Source of the DNA: Hawksworthiomyces lignivorus
Lineage: Eukaryota > Ascomycota > Sordariomycetes > Ophiostomatales > Ophiostomataceae
Direction: 5' to 3'
DNA: 64,000 nucleotides
Assembly (NCBI GenBank): GCA_002917075.1
Contig: NTMA01000006.1
Span: 372,001 to 436,000 of the forward strand
Each line of letters begins with the position of its first letter. The first letter of the stretch is position 1. The translations under genes and the position numbers were made by a program. Shown one piece after another: positions 10,244-21,708 of the stretch. The notes under the pieces were generated by a model. That model saw only the letters and a program-made list of their open reading frames with translations. It was not told where the DNA came from and did not search any database.

Positions 10244-11775
10244 ATGCGCCCCATCAGTGTTATTTCTAAGTGCCTACTTGTGGCTCAAGTGCGTTGTTAA
10301 AATCCCCCAAAGGACAAGGCAATGTTTCTCCACTCTTCTCTTAAAATTTCTTTGTTCATGTCTTCTAACAATTTTCTACTCTCTAGGTCTGCCACTCCCA
10401 ATCGACCTCCACCAACAATGGCACAAGCGACAACAGCACTGCTGCAATTTATGCTCTCTCCTCCGATGTGGAATTCAATTTTCAACTGCAGGCTGTGATC
10501 GGCCTAGCAAATGGTGGTGGTGCCAACACGGGCGAAGTCCTGCGCGCTGCCAGCCAGATTGTGGCCGGAGACGTCGAGTCGTTTTATTCGGCCTTCAAGT
10601 ATCTCGCCGATGCCATCCACCAGCAGGCCGTCACAGCGGCTGCCGCTAATTACAGCATCTCAGCCCGCGATGCCTACTTCCGTGCATCTGCATATTACCG
10701 CGCGGCGGACTTCTTCCTGCATCACAACAAAACCGACCCCCGACTGAACGCGTTGTGGGACGCGCAGCTTGCCGACTTCGCAGAGGCCATTCGGCTGCTT
10801 CCCGTCCCGGGAGAGAAGATCGCCGTGCCGGCAGTGGCACCCAACAACAGCGAGAGCTATGACATTCCTGTCTACTTCTACCCGGCAGCAGATAAGAGCA
10901 GCCGCGCGAAGAAAGCACGCCGTCCAACGGTTCTTGTCGGAACAGGCTTCGACGGCGCCCAAGAAGACCTCTACCACCAGATTTGCGCGCGCGTGGCCGA
11001 GCGCGGCTACAACTGTGCCACCTACGAGGGCCCCGGCCAGCCGACCGTGGCACACCAGTACCGCGAGCTCGGCTTCACCCCAGAGTGGGACCGCGTCGTC
11101 GATCCGGTCGTCGACCGTCTTCTGGTGCGCCCAGACGTTGATCCGGCGCGCCTGGTCCTCGTCGGCGTCTCCTTCGGGGGCCAGCTGGCACCGCTGGCCT
11201 TGGCCCGGACGCCGCGCAAGGGCCGCTTCGCCGCGGTGGTGCTCATTGACGGCATCTACAGCCTCTTCGACGCCATCTTCGCCCAGCTGCCGTCCGTGAT
11301 GCAGGACGACTTCAGCAGCGGCAATGCCAGCGCCTTCGACGCCATCTCCGCCTACATCTACGCCAACAATCTCGGCGGCACCTCGTTCGACTGGGGCTTC
11401 GACCAGGGCCTCTGGACCTTCAACACCTCGAGCTACTACAGCTGGCTGCACCAGCTGCAACAGTTTGACGTGACGCGGGCGGTGCTGGAGGACGCGCAGC
11501 TGACGGGGGCCGATCCAGTGCCCGTCTTCGTCGGAGCCGGCCAGAGCGACATGCAGGCGCCTGGACAGGCCGCGGTGGTGTGGCAGCTGCTGACCAACGG
11601 CACGGGCACGGTCAATTCCCAGAGCCTCTACCACCTGTTCACGGACGCCCTGGGCGCCGGCCTGCACTGCCAGCTCGGTGCAGATGCACAGCTCGCGCAG
11701 GCCACAATGGACTGGGTGGCAGGGGTGTTCGACACGGTTGGCGGACACAATGGAACGCATCCTGGCCATTGGTAA
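10244..11775 (+). CDS. Secreted-type alpha/beta-hydrolase (FrsA/pseudooxynicotine-hydrolase-like)
   Basis: Two exons, 10244-10288 and 10387-11775, joined across a 98-nt intron with CTAAC and a TAG acceptor, give 477 residues. The first exon supplies MRPISVISKCLLVAQ, which with the next residues looks like a signal peptide. A helical cap-like N-terminal region comes first. The hydrolase core follows: TVLVGTGFDG (oxyanion region), YEGPGQPT, the nucleophile elbow LVGVSFGG (Ser about residue 277), VFVGAGQSD (acid region) and GAGLHCQLGA (His). This order matches fungal hydrolases related to 2,6-dihydropseudooxynicotine hydrolase, several of which sit in polyketide or terpenoid clusters. It probably hydrolyses a small C-C, ester or amide substrate outside or in the secretory path. 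It is the left edge of the cluster that runs to 22.9 kb. Confidence 0.8.
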
Positions 11776-12821
11776 AGGACTCGGACTGAGGCGATATTTT
11801 CAAAGAGGTTGCATTGCTTAACGTGAATATAACTAAAAGGATATACGGCGGTGGGTTTCAAGTTTTTAATATCAAAGATGTCGTTATCGTCTGAGAATAC
11901 ATTAAACGTATTCTCATATTCCTCAAGTGCAACACCATACCTTCCCCCAAACAACTCTTATATATATACAATACGCTTCCCGGTACATATAGATAGCTTA
12001 TAATTTTGATACTGAGCGAGACGGCTTTAAATGCACGATGCTACGGTTAGGTAATCCGCATATACATATATCTCAAAGGTTCTATCTACGTTGTAACCCT
12101 TTACTTTAATTCGGGGTAGAAGACATTCTGCGCAACCTATGGAGATAACTTAGGTAGCTGCATCTTAATCAAAGACTGGGTCGATGATGACACAGCCTTT
12201 TAGATGCATCGGCAATTACATACTGCCACGTGTCAGTCTTTGGTTCAAAGACGTCGTCGACGATTGATCCTCCGGCCATGGCGGTCACGGTTCTGCACTA
12301 TGCTTGGCTTTCTGTGCTGCGCCGTTGGAGTTATTAGATATATGGCCGTGTTGTCACCATAAGAGTCATTCTCTTCCGCTTCCACTTTATTGTTCGCTGA
12401 CAGCGAATAAGGAAATGTAGATGCTAAATTCTAATTTAGGTAGTTTGGGTAGGCCATGGAACGTGGTGACCGTGGGTTTCTACTAGCCTCGGCAGTTTTA
12501 CCAGCCTCGCAAACTAAACCTATCCTAGTAATGATGTTCGCGTTTCATAATAAATCTCCACTGTGAGAAGCGAAATCTAACCTCTCAAAAGCTTTGGTGG
12601 GGTACACTCTTAACAATTCGCCAAATTGTTTGCCCAGGTTGCCGGCATGTGCTTTGACGCGGGAGATGTTCATTACAGGCGACATCATTGCTACTTTCAG
12701 CCTCTCTAATGCTGTTTCTTCTCATGAATAGGTGGCTCAGCTTTCTCTCTGGCCTTTTCTTTTTCTTTTCTTTTCGGGCCCGTTCACCGTCTCCTGCTCC
12801 AAGAAGCCATTGAAGGTCAGG
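11776..12821. other. Intergenic region upstream of the regulator
   Basis: No gene-like frame. This region should contain the hydrolase terminator and the promoter of the Zn2Cys6 gene. I saw no clear repeat or RNA gene. Confidence 0.5.
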
Positions 12822-14735
12822 ATGGTATTTCCCGGCCGTTTCAGCTCTGGATGCTTGCGCTGTCGCCAGCGCAAAGTAAAGGTGAGATGACACTAGTTAC
12901 AGTACCTTGTCCAGCAAAAAACGACCAACCGTTTAGGTCTCAAGTCGTCTAGTTCTCAAGGAGAAATGCCACTGTCGGCTAACATCAAGTGACATCACTG
13001 TAAGTGCGATGAAGCCAAACCCTCGTGTCGCCGTTGTGCCATCTACGGGAAGGCATGCACGGGATACACAGATGAGTTTCGTTTTCGGTACACCGTAAAT
13101 AAGCATACTTTCGAAAGAGCATCATCTCGCCCGACTGGTCCCCCCAAGCTAGTGCAGGAGCGTGGCGGTGAGTCACTTGTGCAGAGCCGCCAGAGATTGA
13201 AGATCAAGAAAGAGGAAGAGGCGGTGGGCAGCCAAGGCCAGAAGCCTACTATCGTCCGGCCTCCAGGTGATTGCTATGAAAACCTCTCACTGTGCTACTT
13301 TTTCTGTCGCTTCGTGTCACCCAACGGAGCCGATGGCTTCCCTGGCCACCTCAGCTTTCTACCTAGCCTGTACGATGGTTATAGCCGCGGTCTTCTGGAG
13401 TTGGCAACCTTGAGCGTTGCCCAGATGGCAGCCTATAACCAGTTCGGTGGCGAAAAGTTCCGAGTACAATCGTATAGGAACTACGGCCGCGCTATCCGAA
13501 TGATGCGAGACCTCATACGGTCAGAAGACGAAGCAATAGATGACAAGGTAATTGCATCAATACTACTTTTATGCACTCTCAAGGTAAATAGACATCCATA
13601 CGAAATGAACCTTTCTATTTTGAATATGTGTACAGTAGCTGACAAGAAAATAGGACATCCGTGGTGAAGGCTCCAGCGACCCGAATGAGCACTCAGCCGG
13701 GCTTTACTATGTTGTTGAGAAGAGAGGCTTGGGCCAGATAGCGACAAGTAGGGGGGCTGAGTTACTTATTCTAGCTCTTATCCGGCTGGTAAGTAACGAG
13801 TGGACATGGCGTCATTCACGTTCCTTGGTTCAAAATAAACAAGCTAATGATCGTTAAAACCTTGGCAGCAAGTATACTCGTTTATGCGCGAAGACGATAC
13901 CTACAGCGACCCTGGATCCATAGCCACTGTGTACGGAGCATTCCATCCACTCTTCCGCGCCATGTCCATGATGTCAAGGACTCTTTCGTTACGACATTCT
14001 CTATTGTCGGATTATACATCATTGGTGGCCCGGAAAGAACAAGTACGTGGTGAGAATTCCCAAATACTCAACGACATTACAACAATGAAAGACAGAGCAT
14101 CTGTCATAGAGAGATGTTTTGAAGCCCTGAATGATTTTCACCTGTGGGACACAGAGGCGGCAGCATACTGGCAAAGGATGTTTGAGGGTCGTGAGGCGCC
14201 GACCATATTGGGTGAAGTGGCTTTAGGGAACGCTTATTATGAAGTCGAGACTGCGTGCACAATCATTTTAATCCGATCTGCGCGCCTCATCTTGTTAATG
14301 AGCATGATTGCTTATTACGGCAAGATGCGTTTTATTGCTGGCGATGGAGATGGGCTGCCTATCGACTATTCGATTCTGGCGGAGTGTATGCCGGTCTTGG
14401 GACAGGACGTCGGTGTGACTATCAATGACATTCTTGCGAGCGTTCCGTACGCTCTCGGCGATATCGATTCGAGCGGTGTATCCGCAGCTCCCACTTCGCT
14501 GCGTCATGATGGCGCAGCTGCCATCATCATCGTTCACTCTATAAGGCTGGTTGCATCGTGTGCGCTTGCGACCCCAGATCAGCTTCACAAGGCAATGAGT
14601 ATCTTGACGCGGCTCAATACTGGCATTGGAATCAGGTCAGCAGTCGAACTTGAAGGAGACCACACTAGCAAATCGAAATGGGCCTACGAGCAGACTATTC
14701 TCCTACAGCACCCAATAAACGTAGAAGTCACGTAG
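12822..14735 (+). CDS. Zn2Cys6 fungal transcription factor, four exons
   Basis: Exons 12822-12881, 13005-13583, 13654-13788 and 13869-14735, all joined in phase 0, give 546 residues. The first intron splits the DNA-binding domain exactly before the third cysteine. Spliced, the six cysteines fall at 11, 14, 21, 28, 31 and 38 (C-X2-C-X6-C-X6-C-X2-C-X6-C), with LRCRQRKVK as the basic recognition part. The remainder is a fungal-specific regulatory domain with helical repeats, including NEHSAGLYYVVEKRGL and LWDTEAAAYWQRMF. The other splices restore LLLCTLKDIRGEGS and LIRLQVYSFMRED. No frame damage is seen. Its position inside the hydrolase, membrane-protein, P450, transporter and dehydrogenase group suggests a pathway-specific activator, which is inference. 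Confidence 0.88.
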
Positions 14736-14888
14736 GCTATGCTCAATATGGGATGGCTTACCGCCGCATCTGCGTTCTATAATGTGTCTTATTTTTTTTA
14801 TTCTAGTTAATCATTTATTCGCCTCCCATTAAACGATATGGCCAAATCTCGAGAGCTCCCATTTTGGAAAATAAACTCCCTACCTATG

Positions 14889-16148
14889 TCAATTTATCTT
14901 TCCGCCTTTGTTGGTCAATTGTAGCCTGTCAAGAACTATGCTATCCCGTTCCCAGATAAGCATCACCGCTGGAGTAACGGGGCCACCTAGAATAGTCCAA
15001 ATGACAACCTTCCACAATATTGCTGTGATCTTGGGCGATCCTTGCACGGAGTGCAAGCGGTAGGCGGCCCAGATTATGAAAGAAGCGCTAGCACAGTAGA
15101 CATCCCATCTCAAAAATGATAGTACGATCATCCTACCATTGGTTGCCGATACTGGTGGGTTAAAGAGAGCAAGGGTTGGCGCGTCTGTAAGCGAAGTCAA
15201 CGCCATGATGCGACGTACTGATGTTGCGGGAAGCAGGCCTTGAACGACTGACACGGCAAGAATTCCAACAACAAGCAAATGCGTTCCAATAGTCAGAAAA
15301 AGGATAAATCTGTATGCCTGAGCAAATGCCTTTTTGTATTTTTCAGAGCTGACACCACTTGAGCTATTGCACTTGCCGCATCTTCGCTGGTAAAGGCGGA
15401 GAATGCTCTGAACCGCCGTCTGGTATAACGGGAAAGGCTGCCAAAGAGCAATAAGAAAGTAATTGCTCTCTTTTGAAAGGACGTCTAACAGGGGGAGGCC
15501 TAGGCCGATCGATGGCAAAATGTATGATACGACTGTCGTTATTGGAAGAGAAACCAGGTCTTCCGGATCGATGAGTAATGCATTCGGCTGCGATGCTGGA
15601 GGGAACAGTAAGAGTTGAAGTACCAAGTACACTGCGGCGATTATGTTAATCGTCACAACTTGAAACACGATGCCAAAAGCACCAGTACTGGGATTAGTGG
15701 TTAGGATGAATATAGAGCCTTCTGTGCCTTGAGGTGTGTTATGGAGCAAATCGTACAAACTCAAAATGGTAGCGATATTTCCCCATCGCAAGCCCTCCAG
15801 GGCCATTAAGTACCAGGCGCCACCAAACTGAGCGGCCATATATGTGAAAGCGAGCAAGCCTTCAAGGTCCAGCCCGCTGGTGTCAGGTTGGCTTCTTAGG
15901 CCCTGGGCGAAAAATTCCAAGAGTACATTGGTCAGCGAGTCAATAGATGGTATGCCAGTGTAACGTTTTGGGCGCGAGACGGGAGAATGGGTCATGTCCA
16001 GAATACAGAGTCCAAAGCTCTCGGTAGAACAGGTACGAAGTGCGTCAAAGAAGCCATGGTGGTAAGCTGGCAATAAGCTCCCGCAGCCCCCCAATAGGGC
16101 GCAAAGCAAAATAAGGCCAGAGGTAGTTGTCAAGCCTAAAAAGCCCAT
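14889..16148 (-). CDS. Polytopic membrane protein, possibly an AscI/AscF-type membrane terpene cyclase
   Basis: A single-exon frame of 419 residues with an N-terminal hydrophobic segment and about seven to eight further hydrophobic helices. The conserved-looking region is YTGIPSIDSLTNVLLEFF, then an aspartate-rich loop, then FTYMAAQFGGAWYLMALEGLRWGN. This pattern recalls a fungal family of about 400-residue membrane proteins that includes membrane-bound terpene cyclases of meroterpenoid pathways (AscF and AscI of ascochlorin/ascofuranone). That assignment comes from memory of the family pattern, not a search. It ends 153 bp from the regulator and is divergent from the P450 across a 757-bp spacer. 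If it is a cyclase, it is the only candidate backbone enzyme in the cluster; otherwise it may be a transporter or of unknown function. Confidence 0.6.
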   Translation of the reverse strand: MGFLGLTTTSGLILLCALLGGCGSLLPAYHHGFFDALRTCSTESFGLCILDMTHSPVSRPKRYTGIPSIDSLTNVLLEFFAQGLRSQPDTSGLDLEGLLAFTYMAAQFGGAWYLMALEGLRWGNIATILSLYDLLHNTPQGTEGSIFILTTNPSTGAFGIVFQVVTINIIAAVYLVLQLLLFPPASQPNALLIDPEDLVSLPITTVVSYILPSIGLGLPLLDVLSKESNYFLIALWQPFPLYQTAVQSILRLYQRRCGKCNSSSGVSSEKYKKAFAQAYRFILFLTIGTHLLVVGILAVSVVQGLLPATSVRRIMALTSLTDAPTLALFNPPVSATNGRMIVLSFLRWDVYCASASFIIWAAYRLHSVQGSPKITAILWKVVIWTILGGPVTPAVMLIWERDSIVLDRLQLTNKGGKIN

Positions 16149-16905
16149 TGTATCGAAATCTGACGAGAAGCTTCTGAAGATTTAAAAATTAGAACCAAAG
16201 AACTCTCTCGTGTCGTCCAAGGACATCGACGGTCGATATATCTTTCTGCCTCATAATTACTTATAGACAGTGAACAGTTGATGTTCCAAGGCTACATTTT
16301 GGAACTATGGGCTATCCTCCTTAGGCCTTAGATTGCGAGATCTCCCCGCATTTGAGGGGCAGAGATCGACAGCCCCGAAACATATCCAACAATCATGTGA
16401 AGACGGACAGGGCATGTAGATTGGTGAAAAGATACTACAAGGTTCGCAGACTAAACCGGATAGGATCCCACCTTGCGACCTGCATGTGATTGCCTTGTCG
16501 GAGCGATAATCTATGTCGATTCTCGGCTCGCCTTGACCGCCTACGAAACTGAATGATACCTCAAAGCCCAGTTCGCGTAGACGGAACCCCCGGAGTTTAA
16601 AGGCCAGTCCCCTGAGGATTTTATATATTCAACAGGGCATCATAATATTCCAATAACAAGGTTGGCACGGCCTCTCGCCTCGTAATCCAACTTGTCGCAC
16701 GTTCATGTGGAACTTTCCAAAACGGTTGACCTCCGACTTTTTGATGCCACTTCTTTCGATTTCACCAGTATATAGCAGCAGAATCGCAACCCTTCCGAAT
16801 CCAACTTCGAAAACCCATGCACAGTCTCTTGTTCATATTCGCTAACGTAGCGCTACCTTCGAACCGTCTACATATTCTTTCTATCAGCACTACGGACTTT
16901 CCGCC
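16149..16905. promoter_or_regulatory. Divergent promoter between the membrane protein and the P450
   Basis: This 757-bp spacer separates two genes transcribed away from each other. It must hold both promoters and is the natural place to look for binding sites of the Zn2Cys6 regulator. I did not identify a convincing CGG-type inverted repeat by eye. Confidence 0.5.
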
Positions 16906-18807
16906 ATGATTTCTGCATCCCAGATTTTGGGCTTTCCGAGCCTCACGCTTGTGGCGGCGACAGCGTCTGTAGTAGCTATCAAGTTCTATCCAGACTACTA
17001 TAGCGATAAGAATCACCTCGTCCGTGTGATCGCCATATTTCTTGTTCTGTACGGCTTCGGGATTGTCTTCTGGACTCTCATACATCCATTTTTCTTCAGC
17101 CCTCTTCGTCATCTCCCTGGTCCACGAGTAAGTGACGACGAGTGCTGTGGTTATGTCTCATGAAAATCTCACACTCTTCTGGTTTGAAGCAAGCTTTGAG
17201 AAGATCTGCAGTTTTACTATAGGCTTGTTAATAGCAGTTGTCATATAGAAGTCTCTGGTATTCACGCCCTTAGCAGCAAAGAACTAAGCAATTTTTGTAG
17301 GCTATCTTCAGCTCAACTTATCGATCCTTCATGGGGGAGGACCGACCGTCCGGAGACCGCTTTTTGGATTTGGTCAAGGAGTATCCAGGACAGGATCTGA
17401 TCGGCCTCGACCTCATCAGGCATCAGGTCTTTATCACCAACCCTCGCCTCCTCGCCGACTTGCTCGTAAACAAATGCTATGACTTTGCCAAGCCACGTCG
17501 TGTCAGAGCATTTCTGCGATATATCCTAGGCGATGGCCTTGTCACTATTGAAGGAAATCAGCATAAGTTTCTGCGCAAGAATACCATGCCTGCTTTTCAT
17601 TTTCGGCACATTAACGATTTATATCCGATGATGTGGTCCAAAGCAGGTGTATTGACCAGAACAATACAAAAGGAAATCGACAGCAACAATTCCGTCAGAT
17701 CCAACGACTCGTCTGTGATCGAGTTGACGGGGTGGGCAAGCAAGGTCACGCTCGACATCATTGGCATTGCTGGCTTGGGTCGTAGGTTGAATGTTGTCGA
17801 GAAGGGAACCGATCCGCTACAGGAGCTTTACGTAGAGCTTCTTGAGCCAAGCCGTGAAAAACTTGTCTTTGGAACACTTTCCATAGTGTTCGGGTTCCAC
17901 TTTGTGCGAATGTTTCCGTGGAGAATGAACAACCTCTTCGTCTATTTAACAACATCACTAGACCGCATTTGTGCGGAGATGATACATGAGAAAAGAGATG
18001 CGATTCTCAGGAACGAGGATGATCACTTCGACATCTTGTCGCTTCTGATCAAGTCCAATAACTTTTCAGATAAAGTCCTGAGGGATCAGCTTCTGACATT
18101 CTTAGCTGCTGGGTCCGTCAATTACGTAGACATTACGATCATTATATCACTATGGGTGTATCGCTGACGCATTGCTTAGACACGAAACAACATCATCAGC
18201 ACTGACCTGGGCGTGCTACTTGCTGGCAAAACACCCGGAAGTACAAACAAAGCTGCGGAAGGAAGTTACGGAAGCTCTCTCAGCAGATCCGATGGCTGAT
18301 GCACCTACCGATCTCGCCGGCGTTCTCAAGCGGCTGCCTTACTTGAACGGAATCATGCATGAGACGCTGCGCCTATTTCCAACGGTTCCACTGACCTTGC
18401 GAGAGGCTCTCCGGGACACCCAGATCGGTGACCAGTTCATCCCGCAAGGTTGTGTTATGGTAGTTTCAATCTGGATGATCAACCGTTCGCCCGATATCTG
18501 GGGCCCAGATGCTGGAGAATTCCGTCCTGAGCGCTGGATTACAGACGGAAAACCGAATCAGCACGGCGGATCCAGCAGCAATTACGATTTCCTCACATTC
18601 CTACATGGGCCCAGAAGTTGTATAGGCCAAGATTTTGCCAAGGCAGAAATTCGTTGCCTGCTGGCAGCCCTGGTGCGCTCTTTCACGTGGGATCTAGCCA
18701 TGGATGATGCCAAGATACTGCCAAAAGGAGTTATCACTATCAAGCCGGAGCATGGGATGTATCTCAAGCTCACTCCTCTGGGCCAAGTAGCAGAGAAAAA
18801 TCTTTAA
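16906..18807 (+). CDS. Cytochrome P450 monooxygenase, three exons
   Basis: Exons 16906-17127, 17301-18112 and 18180-18807 give 553 residues. The N-terminus has two hydrophobic helices (membrane anchor) followed by HLPGPR. The second splice restores the I-helix as LAAGHETTSSALTW, which is broken without it. The EXXR motif is HETLRLFP (about residues 406-409), then FRPERW, and the haem loop FLHGPRSCIG with the ligand Cys at about 492. All key residues are present and the frame is intact. It resembles fungal P450s of the CYP4-like kind found in secondary-metabolite clusters, but I cannot name a CYP family. It probably oxidises the cluster's product at the ER membrane. Confidence 0.9.
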
Positions 18808-19796
18808 TATTTCTAAATATGGCAGAAAAAAATCTAGCCCTACAAGCGAAATTCCTTCGTTAAAAGATAGAATAATAACAATCTCAGTACGAAACCCATG
18901 TCGATACTTCATCAGCTCCTAGTTCCCAATTTCTTTAGTACTGGTGCTCGAGGAAGTACAAATTTTGAAGACCAAATGTCCATAACTTACGAAGCCTTGA
19001 TCAGTTGTGTTGTCCGCATTGTCGAGTCCGAGAGGGCCACGTCCCAGCACTAAAAACCTTGACTAAACAGCGCTATTATGTGTGTGCCTTGTTTCTCTAT
19101 GTCAAAACTGAGCGTCAAATAGTTGACCACTAAGATGTACATTATTAAAATTCCGTGAGTTTTTGTCTCTATTGCAACGTCTCTCGAAGAACACCGGAAT
19201 TTTATGTACGCTATCTCTGCATTTCTACCAGGTTCCAAATGCCAAGCAGTAGCCGTTCATCAGTATGCCAATATGTGGAGAATTAGGCACTGAGTGTCTT
19301 CTCTTTTTCTAAATTGGGTACAAAGGTTTCATTGTTAGCGATTCTCTACCCCTTGCGCAACGGCCTGGGCTCATGATTGGGTGAGTTTATTTCCTAGATG
19401 TATACGGAGTAGATCTACGACCTTGTCTCACTTGACTAAAGACAGCCGTCTACGGGGGCGCCCAATATTTACACAGGTTATTTCATTTTTACACAAGTCT
19501 ATTGCAAATCTCTAGAGATATCACGCATTCATTATATCTATTGCGGTCAAATTAAATAGCTTGGAAACGTGTCGTACTAATACGTCACGGCACAATCCCT
19601 TCCCATGGACTATCGTACGGATGAATTTAGATGAGCTAGCGTCGAATTTGTCCGGGGAAGTGGCGATAAGTAAAACATAGAGTACCGCGAGATTATGAAA
19701 ACAAACCGCGGAGAAAAGTAGTCCGTTCCGTCAACGACAAACTCGATAGACAAGGCACCGAAATATGACAGAACAGTCCGAACCGTTGTTCTTAAA
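18808..19796. other. Intergenic region with a solitary inverted-repeat end
   Basis: No coding frame. It contains at 19457-19500 a sequence nearly identical to the terminal repeat of the element at 37604-38145. No second end lies nearby, so this is a solo or truncated end. Confidence 0.55.
19457..19500 (+). repeat. Solo terminal repeat related to the 37.6-38.1 kb element
   Basis: It starts GGCGCCCAATATTTACACAG and continues in close match with the left end of the element at 37604, then diverges after about 45 bases. No inverted partner was found within several kb, so the element was either truncated here or inserted and later lost its other half. Confidence 0.65.
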
Positions 19797-21669
19797 ATGT
19801 CTCAAATCGATAAAAGCACAGCGACGCTGAACACTGCTAAGCTTCAAACCGATATTGGCTTAGACAGTGACAAGTCTAGCATTGCCAGCGGTTTTCTACG
19901 GTTTGGCGACTTGCCAAAGGCGCAACAATTAGAACACCAACTACAATCGCTTGAAAAAGGTGACAAAAAAGGCGACCCCGGCGCGGCTGCAGCAGGAGAA
20001 GGAAATGACAGATCTAGAAATCCAAGCAGAGGAATGGTCTACTGCTTCATCCAATGCACCCCAGCAACTTCGCGGGTGACCACTACGATAAGAGGCATTG
20101 ACAACGCTTTTAGGAGCGTTTTGCATTATGGCTGGTTGTTCTGCCCCAGCTGTTACTTGATACACTGTGATGCTTATTAAAAACGTTCAGTTTTCTAGGT
20201 ATAGTCTTCTTGGACAAAAAGACTCTTGCTGGCCTTTCCTAATAACAATTTTGCCTATAGTTTTGGCTGGATCAATTGTACGGAAATTGGCACCACGTCC
20301 TTTTTCGAACTAAACTGACTCTTTAAGGCATTGGCGTGTTCCAACAACACTACGAAGCACATCAGCTAAAGGAATACTCCGACAGTGCAGTATCGTGGAT
20401 CATATCAGCGGAACTATTTCTCATGTTTATGTGTGTATGTAAGGTAAAGATTTTTTTCCCGAGACCTACACAACATGGCTAATGATCTGATAGGCCGCTG
20501 TGGTGGGAAAACTATTTGACAACTTCGGTCCAACCTACCTTATTCTGACTGGGACCATCCTTCATGTTTTTGGTTTGATGATGGCATCACTATCTACAGA
20601 GTACTACCAGTTTTTTCTGTCACAGGGAGTCTGTTCGCCTATTAGTTGCTCCTTGCTTTTCTTTCCAGGTAGGTCTTGACTTCACTGTAGAATGAGGATA
20701 CGGGTTTCGTCTGATGCATTCTCGCTATTTGCAGCAATGAACTGCTGCATTAGGTGGTTCTTGAAACAGCGAGCCCTTGCTCTCAGCGTTATTGCTAGCG
20801 GTGCATCTCTCGGTGGTGGCGTGTTTCCGGTATGTAGGCATGTTCTATCATCATGATTCCACCTGTTCTAACTAAATGTATTCTAACATGCGTCGGCATC
20901 GAAGATCATGGTAGCGCGGCTGGTAGTTCAGATTGGGTTTGGCTGGACCATGTGAGCTTCTGCTTTCTTGATTCTAGGTCTTCTGGTAATTGGCAATCTT
21001 TGCGTCTCACACCGCCTAAAACCTCGTAAAGCACCATTCACAGTTAACGAGTTCATCGACCCGCTGCGAGAACGGCGATACCTGCTTCTGGTCATTGCCT
21101 CATTTATTGGATACCTTGGGCTATTTGTACCTATCAGCTACATCGTCGTCCAGAGTGCCTCCATTGGAATGTCAGAGAATCTGCAAGGATATGTCGTGCC
21201 AATCCTCAACGGAGCGAGCTTGTTCGGGCGGACAGTTCCTGGTCACGTCGCCGACAGAATCGGCCTCTTCAACACAATAGTGGTGATGACAATTTTCTCC
21301 ATAATTTGTGTGTTTATCATCTGGATTCCAGCGAAGACGAGCCTGGTAACGATTTTGTTCGCGGCTTTCTATGATTTTGAATCGGGCGCCTTTATTTCAG
21401 TGATGCCAACGTTGGTCGTAGAGATAACAACGGACATGTCGAAGTGGGGGGTGCGAAATGGCACTTCCTTTGCTATATTAAGTATTGCCACGCTGATCGG
21501 TTCTCCTATAAGTGGTGCATTGCTCGCCACCTGCCATGGGGAATTCTGGGGTCTACAGATTTTCACCGGTCTCTTTGCATACATATTCTGGGCTGAGAGT
21601 AGATATCGAGATCAGAAAATTGTCTATTGTTCCGCCAATGAAAGGGCAGTGCTCGAGACGAATTTTTAA
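19797..21669 (+). pseudogene. MFS monocarboxylate-type transporter, probably inactivated
   Basis: Several exons of a monocarboxylate-transporter-like MFS protein can be followed. FGWIN (20261-20277) splices to CIGVFQQHYE (from 20328). Next come AAVVGKLFDNFGPTYL, then CCIRWFLKQRALALSVIASGASLGGGVFP, then VARLVVQIGFGWTM, then a long C-terminal exon to 21669 with five to six helices. Immediately after GFGWTM an in-frame TGA (20953-20955) sits where family members usually have Arg, and the frame then continues as ASAFLILGLL. A GT..AG segment spanning the stop is only about 26 nt long and removing it shifts the frame, so splicing does not rescue it. The first helix (about 19960-20260) also lacks a clean reading. 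Most likely a recent pseudogene; a sequencing error at one base is possible. Confidence 0.6.
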
Positions 21670-21708
21670 CTCGTGACTATTGAAATCTGTCTTTTCCTGC
21701 CAAGATGC

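Noticed and set aside
20950..20978. A GT...AG segment spanning the transporter's TGA that might be an intron
   Set aside because: It would be about 26 nt, below the usual fungal minimum, and its removal shifts the frame, so it does not restore the conserved helix.
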